Part shown: positions 33,381-41,830 of the stretch, in pieces
Numbering within the stretch: position 1 is the stretch's first letter
Layout: every line of letters begins with the position of its first letter
From: Pseudomonas viridiflava
GTDB taxonomy: Bacteria > Pseudomonadota > Gammaproteobacteria > Pseudomonadales > Pseudomonadaceae
Assembly (NCBI RefSeq): GCF_900582195.1
Contig: NZ_UTHA01000023.1
Location: 1 to 41,974 of the forward strand
Direction of reading: 5' to 3'
Length of the DNA: 41,974 nucleotides
Translations under genes and position numbers: made by a program
The notes under the pieces: generated by a model
The model's input: only the letters and a program-made list of their open reading frames with translations
Told to the model about the DNA's origin: nothing
The model's database searches: none

Positions 33381-34076
33381 TCAGGCCAGATCCACCAGCA
33401 CAATCTCGCTGTCCTCAAGGGCTGTGACGCTCAGCACTTGCTCATGCGCTACCGCCACGCCGTCTCGAGCTTGTGCGCGCAAGCCGTTGACTTCAATCGC
33501 GCCAGTGGCTGGCACCAGATACGCACGACGACCTTCATCCAAATGATATTCCGCCGTTTCACCTGCCTTGAGATTGGCCGCGACCAATCTTGCATCGGCG
33601 CGAATCCGCAAGCTCTGGTCATCACCTTCCTTGCCGCTGGCCAGTGTGACAAAGCCTTCACGCTGGCCTTTCGGGAACGGTTTTGCGCCCCACGATGGCG
33701 GTGCGCCGGTTTCCGTCGGCAGAATCCAGATCTGGAAGATCTTGGTGTCTTTCGCTTCCAGGTTGTATTCGCTGTGCGCGATACCGGTGCCGGCACTCAT
33801 CACCTGAACATCGCCAGCCTCGGTGCGACCCTTGTTGCCGAGGTTGTCCTGGTGGGTAATTGCACCTTCACGGACATAGGTGATGATTTCCATGTCGCGG
33901 TGCGGGTGTTGCGGAAAACCGGTGCCCGCCGCGATCACGTCATCGTTCCACACCCGCAGATTGCCCCAGTTCATACGCTGAGGGTCGTAGTACTCGGCGA
34001 ATGAAAAGTGGTGATGGGCATCCAGCCAGCCGTGATGCGCGCCGCCCAGCGAGCTGAAAGGTCTGAGTTCAAGCAT
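33381..34076 (-). CDS. Pirin-family bicupin (YhhW-like)
   Basis: A 231-residue pirin, the same length as E. coli YhhW. Metal ligands match exactly: His57 and His59 in FPQHPHRDMEI, His101 and Glu103 in GTGIAHSEYN. The C-terminal cupin half (about 125-231) is present. Bacterial pirins of this type have quercetin 2,3-dioxygenase activity in vitro; the cellular role is unclear. Start ATG at 34074-34076 has AGGAG 7 bases upstream. The gene stands alone, sharing a bidirectional terminator with pgm. Direct repeats ACTATCGA 33 bp apart lie 91-131 bases upstream, possibly operator half-sites for a regulator encoded elsewhere. Confidence 0.95.
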   Translation of the reverse strand: MLELRPFSSLGGAHHGWLDAHHHFSFAEYYDPQRMNWGNLRVWNDDVIAAGTGFPQHPHRDMEIITYVREGAITHQDNLGNKGRTEAGDVQVMSAGTGIAHSEYNLEAKDTKIFQIWILPTETGAPPSWGAKPFPKGQREGFVTLASGKEGDDQSLRIRADARLVAANLKAGETAEYHLDEGRRAYLVPATGAIEVNGLRAQARDGVAVAHEQVLSVTALEDSEIVLVDLA

Positions 34077-34166
34077 GATCGTCTCCTCAAAAGGTTCGTG
34101 ATGGGATGAGATGGGTTACACCCGACGCGATACCGGTGGTTTATGACGGCGATCATCTATCAGTTA

Positions 34167-34209
34167 ACTATCGATAAAAAGCGTAAAAAGTGCGGCATTA
34201 CTATCGAAA
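34167..34209. promoter_or_regulatory. Direct repeats upstream of the pirin gene
   Basis: ACTATCGATA (34167-34176) and ACTATCGAAA (34200-34209) share ACTATCGA and are 33 bp apart, close to three helical turns, in an AT-rich stretch between pirin (minus) and the helicase (plus). Candidate operator half-sites; regulator unknown. Confidence 0.3.
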
Positions 34210-34352
34210 GGACTGATACGAAATAGCTCGGAAATATCTCATCCAACCTTCAGTTCATCGCCTAAACCGATGACTTGTAAGCATTTCGCTAGAACTGCGC
34301 GGCAAATGCAGACACCATAGCCGCAACAGCCTTGCACACCGGAGCCATCAGC

Positions 34353-36827
34353 GTGGCGCAACACACCCCCGATCTTCCCCCTGAACTTCGCCCCTTGGCC
34401 GAAATGCCATGGTTCAAACGCCTGGCAGCGCGCTTCTTCGGCCACGGCTTGACCCGCCTGCGCGCGCAGCACCGTGCATCGTGGTTGCACGGTCAGGCCG
34501 ACGGATTCCGCAGCGGTCATACCGCTGGCGTCGAATATGGCTTCAAGGAAGGCAAGCTTGAGGGGCTGGAAGAAGGCCGTCAGGTGCTGCTGATCCGTGA
34601 CAGTCGCAACACCGAGCATCGCCCACCCAGTGTCGATAACCATCTGTTTGATGACTGGCGCCTGCCGCTGACGGCCGAGCTGAAAAAGCGCATGAAAGCC
34701 GATGTCGCGCGTTTATTGCCTGAACATGCGCAGCCGAGTGCCGCGCAGTGGAAGATGATTTTCAGCGAGACCCCATCAACCTCAGTGGTTGCTGGCGCAG
34801 GCGCAGGCAAATCCACCACGCTGGTGCTGCGCATTCTGTTGCTCAACCACTATCAGGGTTTCGAGCTGGATTCGATGACCGTGGTGACCTTCACCCGCGA
34901 GTCGCGCAAGGATTTCATCAATAAACTGATCGAACTGTTCGCGCTCTGGGGCCTGGCGCTGAATCTGCGCCAGGCGCGAGAACTGGTGCGCACCTTCCAC
35001 TCGCGCATCCTGCCGATGGTGCGCAGCCTGCCGGGTTTTGAACGCTTGCAGGCGTTTGAGAACCTGAGCAATCGGCCACAAGGTGCTGACGAGGAGGTCG
35101 ATAGCAATCCGTTCGACTTGCGTATCAACGACGCGCAACGCCAGCAACTCAACGGCTGTTATCACCGCCTGTTCAACGAAGACGAACGTTTCCGTCAGCT
35201 GATTCAGCCATTGTCCCGCGCCGGTCTACAGCTCAAGGAGCTGGAGCGCGATCACCCGGACGTGCAAAAGCGCGTTGCGGTGACGCAGTTGGCCTCCCAG
35301 CGCGATGAAGAACTGTGCGATGCCATCGAAGATCTGTGGTTCCGCGCCGGCGCCTGGCCGATCAAGGGCATCGAGCCGAACCGTCAGAGCTTCGATATCA
35401 ACGGGGCAAAATTCCATTGCCACGGCTACATACCGAGCCTGGATGCCTGGGTGGTGCTTGGCTTCGATCCGCGGGAAAACCCGCAAACCAGCCGGCCAAA
35501 TGCCAAGCTCAGCGTGCGCGCAGAGTGGGCAGTCAAGCGCACCCTGTTTCAAGCTTTTTGTCGTAAGCCTTTGATTTGGCTGGATAGTTATGAATCATCA
35601 AAGCGTGTTCTAGCAACGCTGGCGGGCGATGCCAGTGCCGGGCCGGGCTTCGATTACAAGGTCAAGGGAGAGTTGGCCTCGGCGCCGTTGCTCGACTGTT
35701 TCGTGGCGGCGGCAGGCTTCATCGAAAACCTGGGCCTGGACGTGCCTGACGCGGTCGGCCGTATGAGCTTTGCCAAGGATGATCCGGACCGGTTCTTCTT
35801 CGAGGCCCTGAGTCTGTTCTGGCGCGCTTTTGAAGATCATCTGCTGGATCAAAAGCCGCCGCTCATGACCTACAACCGCATGTTCGCGCTGTTCAGCGAG
35901 CATTCGCCGGAAAACCTGAAGCTATTGAGCGATGAGTTGCTCAGGCCGCTTTCGCATTTGATGATCGATGAATTTCAGGACGTATCGCCACAGATCGTCT
36001 CGTGGATTCGCGCCAGCCTCACGGAAATCCGCAGCCGAGGCCCGGCCATGCACGTCGGGCGGGGCGCGCAGCGTTCGTCGCTGCTGTGCGTCGGCGATGA
36101 CTGGCAGTCGATTTACGGTTGGCGTGGCAGTTCGCCGAGTTACTTCATGGCGTTCGACAAGGAATTCCCCTCGCCGAGCACCACGCGGGTGACGCTCAGC
36201 GACAACTATCGCAGTCACCAGCACATCATCGATGCCGCTGAACATATCGTCCGCGCGGCGCCGGCAATCCCGGGGAAAAAAGCCAAGGCAAGCGGCACGC
36301 CCAAGCCGTTGCAGCCGGTCACTGTGCTGGAGCGCGACGATCAGGCCTTGGGGCAGCGCCTCGCCGAGCACTACCGCCAAGGTCATTCGATCTTGATGCT
36401 TTATCGAAAAAGCAGCGATAAGTCATTGATTGAAGAGCATATTCAGTCAGTAGTTAATGTTGATTCGAGCTTGCCGTACGAAGCGCGACGTCTGAAGCAA
36501 CTGACCTACCACAGCGCCAAAGGCTTGCAGGCGGATGCGGTGTTTTTGCTCGGAGACTGTCAGCACCTGACCAGTTCGCCCTACAAGAACCAGGTCTACC
36601 GCATGGCAGGTCTGGGCAAGTCGGGCGACAGCGAGCCCTATGACAGTGCGCAAAAGGACGAGATCCTGCGCCTGGCTTATGTCGGCATCACGCGGGCTGT
36701 CAGCCATTGCTACTGGTATGTCGAACCGCAGGAGGCACAAGCGGTGAACATGCCCCGGGCGTCCGACCGAGTGGCCAAGGGCAAGCCGTTTTTCGTTGAT
36801 CATCGAACGGCCAAGCAAAGCGCATAA
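34353..36827 (+). CDS. UvrD/Rep-family superfamily 1 helicase (HelD-like layout)
   Basis: An 824-residue SF1A DNA helicase. Motif I is VAGAGAGKST (Lys153), motif Ia VTFTRESRKDF, motif II MIDEFQD (Asp539, Glu540), motif III GDDWQSIYGWRGS, motif IV LSDNYRSH, motif V LTYHSAKGLQAD and motif VI YVGITRAVSHCYW. About 140 residues precede motif I, and some 380 separate motifs I and II. The latter stretch includes a segment (FHCHGYIPSLDAWVVLGFDP) in the position where helicase IV/HelD relatives carry an insert. Start is the GTG at 34353, with GGAG 8 bases upstream, preferred to a TTG seven codons earlier. It probably acts in DNA repair or transcription-complex clearance; no partner nuclease gene is adjacent. 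Exact subfamily uncertain. Confidence 0.9.
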   Translation: MAQHTPDLPPELRPLAEMPWFKRLAARFFGHGLTRLRAQHRASWLHGQADGFRSGHTAGVEYGFKEGKLEGLEEGRQVLLIRDSRNTEHRPPSVDNHLFDDWRLPLTAELKKRMKADVARLLPEHAQPSAAQWKMIFSETPSTSVVAGAGAGKSTTLVLRILLLNHYQGFELDSMTVVTFTRESRKDFINKLIELFALWGLALNLRQARELVRTFHSRILPMVRSLPGFERLQAFENLSNRPQGADEEVDSNPFDLRINDAQRQQLNGCYHRLFNEDERFRQLIQPLSRAGLQLKELERDHPDVQKRVAVTQLASQRDEELCDAIEDLWFRAGAWPIKGIEPNRQSFDINGAKFHCHGYIPSLDAWVVLGFDPRENPQTSRPNAKLSVRAEWAVKRTLFQAFCRKPLIWLDSYESSKRVLATLAGDASAGPGFDYKVKGELASAPLLDCFVAAAGFIENLGLDVPDAVGRMSFAKDDPDRFFFEALSLFWRAFEDHLLDQKPPLMTYNRMFALFSEHSPENLKLLSDELLRPLSHLMIDEFQDVSPQIVSWIRASLTEIRSRGPAMHVGRGAQRSSLLCVGDDWQSIYGWRGSSPSYFMAFDKEFPSPSTTRVTLSDNYRSHQHIIDAAEHIVRAAPAIPGKKAKASGTPKPLQPVTVLERDDQALGQRLAEHYRQGHSILMLYRKSSDKSLIEEHIQSVVNVDSSLPYEARRLKQLTYHSAKGLQADAVFLLGDCQHLTSSPYKNQVYRMAGLGKSGDSEPYDSAQKDEILRLAYVGITRAVSHCYWYVEPQEAQAVNMPRASDRVAKGKPFFVDHRTAKQSA

Positions 36828-36833
36828 GCCACA

Positions 36834-36861
36834 AAAAAGCCCACATCACTGTGGGCTTTTT
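36834..36861. terminator. Bidirectional terminator between helicase and DUF1652 gene
   Basis: AAAAAGCCCACA, loop TCAC, TGTGGGCTTTTT is a 12-bp perfect stem with A and T tracts on both sides, between convergent genes (stops at 36827 and 36879). It serves both strands. Confidence 0.93.
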
Positions 36862-36878
36862 AGTTTTAAATCAAAGGC

Positions 36879-37151
36879 TTATGCGTAATTCCTGAGAGAC
36901 TCCGGAGGTACGAAAGCTTCCAGCTCATCCTCCACAGCCTCGATAATTCGCTCGACATCCGCTGCATTCATCACCGTCGCGCACGGGATGCCGGCGATGG
37001 CGATCATGGTTTCGCCACTGGCACGATCGAACAGGCGGGCAATCATGCTGCCCGGCGCATCCATCGTCGCCTCGAAACCCATGGGATGAAAATGCCAACG
37101 CATCAGCTGGCATGCGTTGGGAAACGTGACTTTGCTCGACCCTTTATTCAT
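36879..37151 (-). CDS. DUF1652-like small protein
   Basis: A 90-residue protein whose layout (FPNACQLMRWHFHPMGFEATMD, then RLFDRASGETMIAIAGI and a helical VERIIEAVEDELEAF end) resembles the Pseudomonas DUF1652 family of unknown function. No signal peptide or membrane span. Start ATG at 37149-37151; the ribosome site is weak (GGCGGG about 8 bases upstream). It converges on the helicase gene, with a strong shared terminator. Family assignment is from recollection of the pattern, so moderate; coding status is well supported by codon use and the terminator. Confidence 0.75.
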   Translation of the reverse strand: MNKGSSKVTFPNACQLMRWHFHPMGFEATMDAPGSMIARLFDRASGETMIAIAGIPCATVMNAADVERIIEAVEDELEAFVPPESLRNYA

Positions 37152-37414
37152 GTGTTGCCCGCCTTCTTCATCGAGCGCTTCCGTTTGCTCATGTTAGGTG
37201 GGAAGAGCCTTCATTGGCTCAACCGGTGACTGACGTTAAAAGTAGCATCTGGATGTGAAATTCCTGTGAGATTTTTCAGTTCATTTTGCGATTGCTTCGC
37301 ATTTTTTGATGTAAGTCACGGCCTACGCAAACGTCGCCAAAATGCCACTACGGATTAATCGTTGAAGGCCGGGGCGAACTTGGGCAAGCTCGGTTCTTTT
37401 GCGCCGAGCCCTTT

Positions 37415-38230
37415 ATGCACGCCGACGACGACGGCCCAGAACAGACCCAAGCCACGGCGGCCACGGTCATGCGCTATCACCTGAGCTGGAAGCACCGCGA
37501 CCTCGACAGCGTCATGGCGCTGTACCACCCGGACATCCAGTACAACGATTTCTTCCAGAATCGCGTGCTCGGCCTCGATGAGTTGCGTGAGTACGTGCAG
37601 GTCAGTATGCCGCGCGAATCCGACGAACTGCTTGAGCATTGCGACCGCATTCGCGTCGACGGCAACACCGCGTTCATTCAATACGAAGTGACCTTGCGCG
37701 GCGGCGACGGTCTGGTGTCGTTTCGCTCCAGCGAGGCGATCACGGTCAAGGACGGGCTGATCTGGCGCGTTAACGAATATGCTTCGCTGGTGCGCACGCA
37801 AACAGCTGGCACGGCTTCCTCAAGTCAGCGGCCGGCAGTCAGTCGTCTGGGGCTGTCGCCGCGCCAGTTGAGTTTTATGGCCGAAGACCTGCAGCAGTAT
37901 TTCGAAAAGCAGCAGCCGTACCTCGATCCCGAACTTGATTTGCAGCGCGTAGCGAGGGAGTGCGGATACAGCCGCAATCAGATTTCCTATCTGCTCAATC
38001 AGGTGCTCGGGCAAAGCTTCTATCGCTACGTCAATCAGGCGCGCCTGCAACATCTGCTGCGCTCGCTGGATAACGCCACGCCACCGCTGCGCATCGATGA
38101 GCTGGCCTTCGCCGCCGGTTTCAATTCGTTGTCGGCGTTCTATAGCTGTTTCCGCCAGCACACCGGCCAGTCGCCGAAGGCCTACGCCAAACAAATTTCT
38201 TTGCGGGCACGCGCGCAAGACATCGACTGA
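37415..38230 (+). CDS. AraC-family regulator with N-terminal NTF2/SnoaL-like domain
   Basis: A 271-residue protein with two parts. Residues about 10-130 look like an NTF2/SnoaL-like cone fold (HLSWKHRDLDSVMALYHPDIQYND, then the strand-rich FIQYEVTLRGGDGLVSFRSSEAI). A linker follows, then an AraC helix-turn-helix pair at about 160-260 (DLQRVARECGYSRNQISYLLNQ, RIDELAFAAGFNSLSAFYSCF, and the closing TGQSPKAYAKQ). AraC regulators usually carry a cupin ligand domain; an NTF2-like one is less common. First in-frame ATG is 37415 with a poor ribosome site. It lies 52 bases upstream of the FAD oxidoreductase gene on the same strand and is the likely regulator of that oxidoreductase/cupin/transport cassette, or is cotranscribed with it. 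Ligand unknown. Confidence 0.88.
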   Translation: MHADDDGPEQTQATAATVMRYHLSWKHRDLDSVMALYHPDIQYNDFFQNRVLGLDELREYVQVSMPRESDELLEHCDRIRVDGNTAFIQYEVTLRGGDGLVSFRSSEAITVKDGLIWRVNEYASLVRTQTAGTASSSQRPAVSRLGLSPRQLSFMAEDLQQYFEKQQPYLDPELDLQRVARECGYSRNQISYLLNQVLGQSFYRYVNQARLQHLLRSLDNATPPLRIDELAFAAGFNSLSAFYSCFRQHTGQSPKAYAKQISLRARAQDID

Positions 38231-38282
38231 GCGCAGCCACTAGGATCGACGCCATCGAAGGTTTTCAGTTGCGGAGTCTTGC

Positions 38283-39689
38283 ATGCCGGCGTGGCGCACT
38301 ATCAGTTTGTGGATGGATCAACTCGATGAGCCGCTGACCGCGCGGCCCGAGCTTGAGCGAGACCTGGACGTCGACGTGGCGATCATCGGCGCGGGCTACA
38401 CCGGGCTGTGGACCGCGTACTACCTGAAGAAACTGGCACCGGGCCTCGACATTGCGATTGTCGAAGCGCAGACCGCCGGTTTCGGTGCTTCCGGTCGCAA
38501 TGGCGGCTGGCTGATGGGCAACCTGCTCGGCGAGGATCGCTTGCTGGCCGGGCTGTCGCCAGAGCAGCGCCGCGCGTCCTTCGATCTGCTGCACAGCATT
38601 CCCGATGAAGTGGAAGTCGTCCTCGAACGCGAAGGCATCGACTGCGATTACCGCAAGGGCGGCGTGCTGTATTGCGCCGCGCGTTACCCGGAGCAAGAAG
38701 CCTCGCTGCGCGAGTATCTGGGCAAACTGCACGCACAAGGCCTGACCGACGACGATTACCGCTGGCTCAGCCCCGAACAACTGGCGCAGCAGATCCGCGT
38801 GGCCAAACCGTACGGCGGGATTTACGCGCCACACGTGGCAACCATCCACCCGGCGAAACTGGTGCGCGGTCTGGCGCGCACCGTGCAGAACATGGGCGTG
38901 AAAATCTACGAAAACAGCCCGGTCACGCACTGGCAGTCGGGCAGCCTGCGCACCGCCAAAGCCAGCGTGCGCAGTCGCTGGATCGTACCGGCCGTTGAAG
39001 GTTATTCGGTGACCTTGCCACCGCTGGGCCGCTATCAATTGCCGGTGCAGAGCCTGATTGTCGCCACCGAGCCGTTGTCTGCTGCGACCTGGGACGAAAT
39101 CGGCCTCAGCCGTGGCCAGGCGTTCAGCGAGTTCAGCCGCCAGGTCACTTACGGCCAGCGCAGTGCCGACAATCGTCTGATCTTCGGCGCCCGGGGCGGT
39201 TATCAATTCGCCGGCAAGCTGCGCCATAACTTCGACCTGACCCGCGATGAAGTCGAGTTGCGCCGCTATCTGTTCGGCGAACTGTTCCCGCAACTGAAAA
39301 ACGTGCAGATCACCCACGCCTGGGGCGGCAATCTCGGCATGTCCCGTCATTTCAAGCCACACATGCTTTGCGATCGCGCCAACGGCATCGCGCTGTCCGG
39401 CGGTTATGGCGGGGAGGGCGTCGGCGCGAGCAATCTCGGTGGTCGCACCCTGGCCGACCTGATTCTTGAGCGTGACACCGAGCTGGTCCGCCAGCCGTGG
39501 GTGCTGCCGGACGGCGGCATTCATGCGCTGCGCGCCTGGGAGCCCGAGCCGTGCCGCTGGCTCGGTTACAACGCGATCATCAAAAGTTTCGTCCACGAAG
39601 ACCAGACCCTGGCCAACCCGGCGACCGCGCCATGGCGGCGCAAACTCGCAAGCCAGGTCGCGGGCTTCATGGAAGGTTTCATGCATTGA
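38283..39689 (+). CDS. FAD-dependent oxidoreductase (DAO family, PuuB-like)
   Basis: A 468-residue flavoprotein of the D-amino-acid oxidase / gamma-glutamylputrescine oxidase group. It has the Rossmann FAD motif IIGAGYTGLWTAYYL (about residues 36-50), the GASGRNGGWLMGN loop and the C-terminal FAD motif GGYGGEGVGASNLGGR. These enzymes oxidise secondary or primary amines. A polyamine-type binding protein two genes downstream makes an amine or polyamine derivative a reasonable substrate (inference). ATG at 38283 has GGAG 8 bases upstream. It probably forms an operon with the cupin gene 42 bases downstream. An antisense frame of 626 codons covers it but is a composition shadow. Confidence 0.92.
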   Translation: MPAWRTISLWMDQLDEPLTARPELERDLDVDVAIIGAGYTGLWTAYYLKKLAPGLDIAIVEAQTAGFGASGRNGGWLMGNLLGEDRLLAGLSPEQRRASFDLLHSIPDEVEVVLEREGIDCDYRKGGVLYCAARYPEQEASLREYLGKLHAQGLTDDDYRWLSPEQLAQQIRVAKPYGGIYAPHVATIHPAKLVRGLARTVQNMGVKIYENSPVTHWQSGSLRTAKASVRSRWIVPAVEGYSVTLPPLGRYQLPVQSLIVATEPLSAATWDEIGLSRGQAFSEFSRQVTYGQRSADNRLIFGARGGYQFAGKLRHNFDLTRDEVELRRYLFGELFPQLKNVQITHAWGGNLGMSRHFKPHMLCDRANGIALSGGYGGEGVGASNLGGRTLADLILERDTELVRQPWVLPDGGIHALRAWEPEPCRWLGYNAIIKSFVHEDQTLANPATAPWRRKLASQVAGFMEGFMH

Positions 39690-39731
39690 ACGTCGATTTA
39701 ATTCAAGCAAGCCCAAAAGACAGGTCAGACC

Positions 39732-40076
39732 ATGAGCATTACCCAGTTCAAAAACACCGCAACCCTGCCACTCGATGAATCCAGCCCGGTGGCCGTACCC
39801 CTCGGTGAGCCGGTGGCGATTGCTTCGACCACCAGCGTCGAGCGCGATGACGGCGTTGAAACCGGCGTCTGGGAATGCACGCCCGGGCGCTGGCGTCGGC
39901 AGATCACCGCGCAAGAGTTTTGCCATTTTATTTCCGGACGCTGCACGTTCACCCCCGACGGTGGCGGCGAGACCCTGCACATACAAGGTGGCGACGCACT
40001 GATGTTGCCGGCCAACACGCTCGGTATCTGGGATATCCAGGAAACCGTGCGCAAGAGCTACGTGCTGATTTTCTGA
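39732..40076 (+). CDS. Small cupin protein (DUF861/Cupin_3 type)
   Basis: A 114-residue single-domain cupin. The segments GVWECTPGRWRRQITAQEFCHFISGRCTFTPDGGGE and GGDALMLPANTLGIWDI (read as separate strands) follow the Cupin_3 pattern found in EutQ-like and ureidoglycine-hydrolase-like small cupins. The usual His metal ligands are not obvious, so a catalytic role is doubtful. Such cupins are often encoded beside PuuB-like FAD oxidoreductases in pseudomonads. ATG at 39732 has ACAGG about 10 bases upstream. It sits between the oxidoreductase and the periplasmic binding protein, 58 bases before the latter. Confidence 0.85.
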   Translation: MSITQFKNTATLPLDESSPVAVPLGEPVAIASTTSVERDDGVETGVWECTPGRWRRQITAQEFCHFISGRCTFTPDGGGETLHIQGGDALMLPANTLGIWDIQETVRKSYVLIF

Positions 40077-40134
40077 TTGTTTGATCCTTTGATTGCCTGC
40101 CAACAAAAAAGAAAACCCACACAGGAATCGATCC

Positions 40135-41220
40135 ATGATCCGCAAGACCCTCGCTCTGGCACCGCTGATGCTCGCTGTTTCCCTTGCTCAGTCAGCGGAA
40201 ACGGTCAAGGTTTACAACTGGTCCGACTACATTGCGCCGGACACCACCAAGAATTTCGAGAAAGAGACCGGCGTCGGTGTCACCTACGACGTCTACGACA
40301 GCAACGAAACCCTCGACGGCAAGTTGATGACCGGTAAATCCGGTTACGACGTGGTGTTTCCGTCCAACCACTTCATGGCCCGGCAGATTCAGGGCGGGGC
40401 GCTGAAGAAACTCGACAAGAGTCAGCTGCCGAACTGGAAGAACCTCAATCCGGTGCTGCTCAAAGCCCTGCAGACCAACGACCCGAACAACGAACACGGC
40501 TTTCCGTATCTGTGGGGCAGCACCGGCATCGGCTACAACATCGCCAAGGTCAAAGCCGTGCTGGGCGACAACGCGCCGGTGGATTCCTGGGATCTGATCT
40601 TCAAGCCCGAGTACATGGAAAAGCTGCAGAAGTGCGGCGTCGCCATTCTCGACAACGGCCCGGAATTGCTCCCGGCGGCGCTCAATTATCTCGGCCTGCC
40701 GCACCACAGCAAAAATCCCGAGGACTATAAAAAAGCCGAAGCGCTGCTGATGAAAGTGCGGCCGTACGTCAGCTACTTCCACTCCTCGAAATACACCAGC
40801 GACCTGGCCAACGGCGACATCTGCGTGGCGGTCGGTTTCTCCGGCGACATCCTGCAAGCCGAGAACCGCGCCAAGGAAGCGAAAAACGGCGTCGACATTG
40901 GCTACGCGATTCCCAAGGAAGGCGCGGCGATCTGGTTCGACATGGTCGCCATGCCGGCCGACGCGCCGGACGAGAAGGCCGGGTACGCGTTCATGAACTA
41001 CCTGCTGCGCCCGGACGTCATGGCTGGCATCAGCAACTACGTGCACTACGCCAATGGCAATGAGCAGGCCGACAGCCTGATCGACCCGGCCATCAAGAAC
41101 GACACCAAGGTTTATCCAAGCCCGGAGATGATGGGCAAGCTGTTTGCGCTGGAGGCGATGCCGTTGAACATTGACCGGATCCGCACGCGGGTGTGGAACA
41201 AGATTCGTACGGGGAGTTGA
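40135..41220 (+). CDS. Polyamine ABC transporter periplasmic binding protein (PotF/SpuD-like)
   Basis: A 361-residue periplasmic binding protein with a signal peptide (MIRKTLALAPLMLAVSLAQS, cleavage after QSA). The mature start VKVYNWSDYIAPDT and the later EGAAIWFDMVAMPADAP hold the Trp, Ser and Asp residues that line the putrescine/spermidine pocket in PotF and SpuD. Length is close to PotF (370). I chose the ATG at 40135 (AGGA 9 bases upstream) over an ATG-like start 14 codons earlier, because it gives a clean signal peptide. No permease or ATPase genes follow: a terminator comes directly after, so it must borrow a transporter encoded elsewhere or serve as a sensor. Ligand class probable, exact polyamine unknown. 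Confidence 0.92.
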   Translation: MIRKTLALAPLMLAVSLAQSAETVKVYNWSDYIAPDTTKNFEKETGVGVTYDVYDSNETLDGKLMTGKSGYDVVFPSNHFMARQIQGGALKKLDKSQLPNWKNLNPVLLKALQTNDPNNEHGFPYLWGSTGIGYNIAKVKAVLGDNAPVDSWDLIFKPEYMEKLQKCGVAILDNGPELLPAALNYLGLPHHSKNPEDYKKAEALLMKVRPYVSYFHSSKYTSDLANGDICVAVGFSGDILQAENRAKEAKNGVDIGYAIPKEGAAIWFDMVAMPADAPDEKAGYAFMNYLLRPDVMAGISNYVHYANGNEQADSLIDPAIKNDTKVYPSPEMMGKLFALEAMPLNIDRIRTRVWNKIRTGS

Positions 41221-41262
41221 TAAGGCCCCGCCGGGCATTGATGTCCGGCGGGCCTTATTTTT
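41221..41262 (+). terminator. Terminator after the polyamine binding protein gene
   Basis: AAGGCCCCGCCGGGC and GTCCGGCGGGCCTT form a long GC-rich stem (one bulge, loop ATTGAT), followed by ATTTTT. It begins at the stop codon of the binding-protein gene. Confidence 0.93.
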
Positions 41263-41294
41263 CTCGGCTATGGAATAACGAGCTTGGTTTTTAT

Positions 41295-41314
41295 ACCTGT
41301 CATATCTGACAGGT
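41295..41314. promoter_or_regulatory. Lux-box-like 20-bp perfect palindrome
   Basis: ACCTGTCATATCTGACAGGT is a perfect 20-bp palindrome with the CT-N12-AG core of LuxR/LasR-type boxes and the ACCTG/CAGGT ends seen in strong P. aeruginosa las boxes. Its centre is about 90 bases upstream of the ATG at 41394, so a promoter at class II distance (box about 42 bases before the start site) would give a leader of about 45 bases. Lies after a terminator, so it most likely serves the next gene. Binding is inferred. Confidence 0.65.
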
Positions 41315-41393
41315 CTCAAGATTGATAGATTCCTGTTCAATAACCGGGCACGGAAGTTTGGATCCTCAAATTTTCTGATCCAGGAGATTGACC

Positions 41394-41816
41394 ATGAACA
41401 GTAAGCTTGTTGACGCAATAGAAGAACTGCCGGCTGAAACCATCAAGGGCACCATCACTCATCGGGGTACAGGGACGGAGCATTCGTTCAATGCCACCTT
41501 CATCTATCGGGATGAGCGACAGGGCAGTCTGTACTTTCATGGGGTGATGGATGATCGAGAGCAGATAGTGCTTCAGCTCAGCGAAAGCCAGGAGCCTAGC
41601 GGTACCATCAATCTGCCGGATTCGAGGGTCCTTTACCTCGTATACAGGCGCAAATTCAGGGACACAACACATTGGGATGTATTCGCGTCCTTGTCTGGCA
41701 GTATCCTGCTGCAGCGGCAGCCAGAGAACGCAATTAACGGCCGTCTGCACTTTACAACTGAAAAAAACGACGGAAACGATTACGTGATCGATGTGGTTTT
41801 TGCGCTGAGTGCTTAA
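41394..41816 (+). CDS. Unrecognised 140-residue protein behind a lux-box-like site
   Basis: I do not recognise this protein. It is soluble and rich in predicted beta strands (IKGTITHRGTGTEHSFNATF, GSLYFHGVMDD, INGRLHFTTEKN, YVIDVVFALSA), with no signal peptide or membrane span. Start is the ATG at 41394 with CAGGAG about 8 bases upstream; a TTG two codons earlier is in frame. GC is lower than in the neighbouring cassette, like the gene at the left edge. It is an isolated gene, with a terminator before it and a decayed REP pair after. The upstream palindrome suggests control by a quorum-sensing LuxR-type protein or LuxR solo. Function cannot be inferred. Confidence 0.8.
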   Translation: MNSKLVDAIEELPAETIKGTITHRGTGTEHSFNATFIYRDERQGSLYFHGVMDDREQIVLQLSESQEPSGTINLPDSRVLYLVYRRKFRDTTHWDVFASLSGSILLQRQPENAINGRLHFTTEKNDGNDYVIDVVFALSA

Positions 41817-41830
41817 AAACCTCGATATGG

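Noticed and set aside
38265..40145. 626-codon open frame on the minus strand
   Set aside because: It lies antisense to the FAD oxidoreductase and cupin genes, which have clear motifs, ribosome sites and family matches. Long antisense frames are expected from GC-rich third positions.
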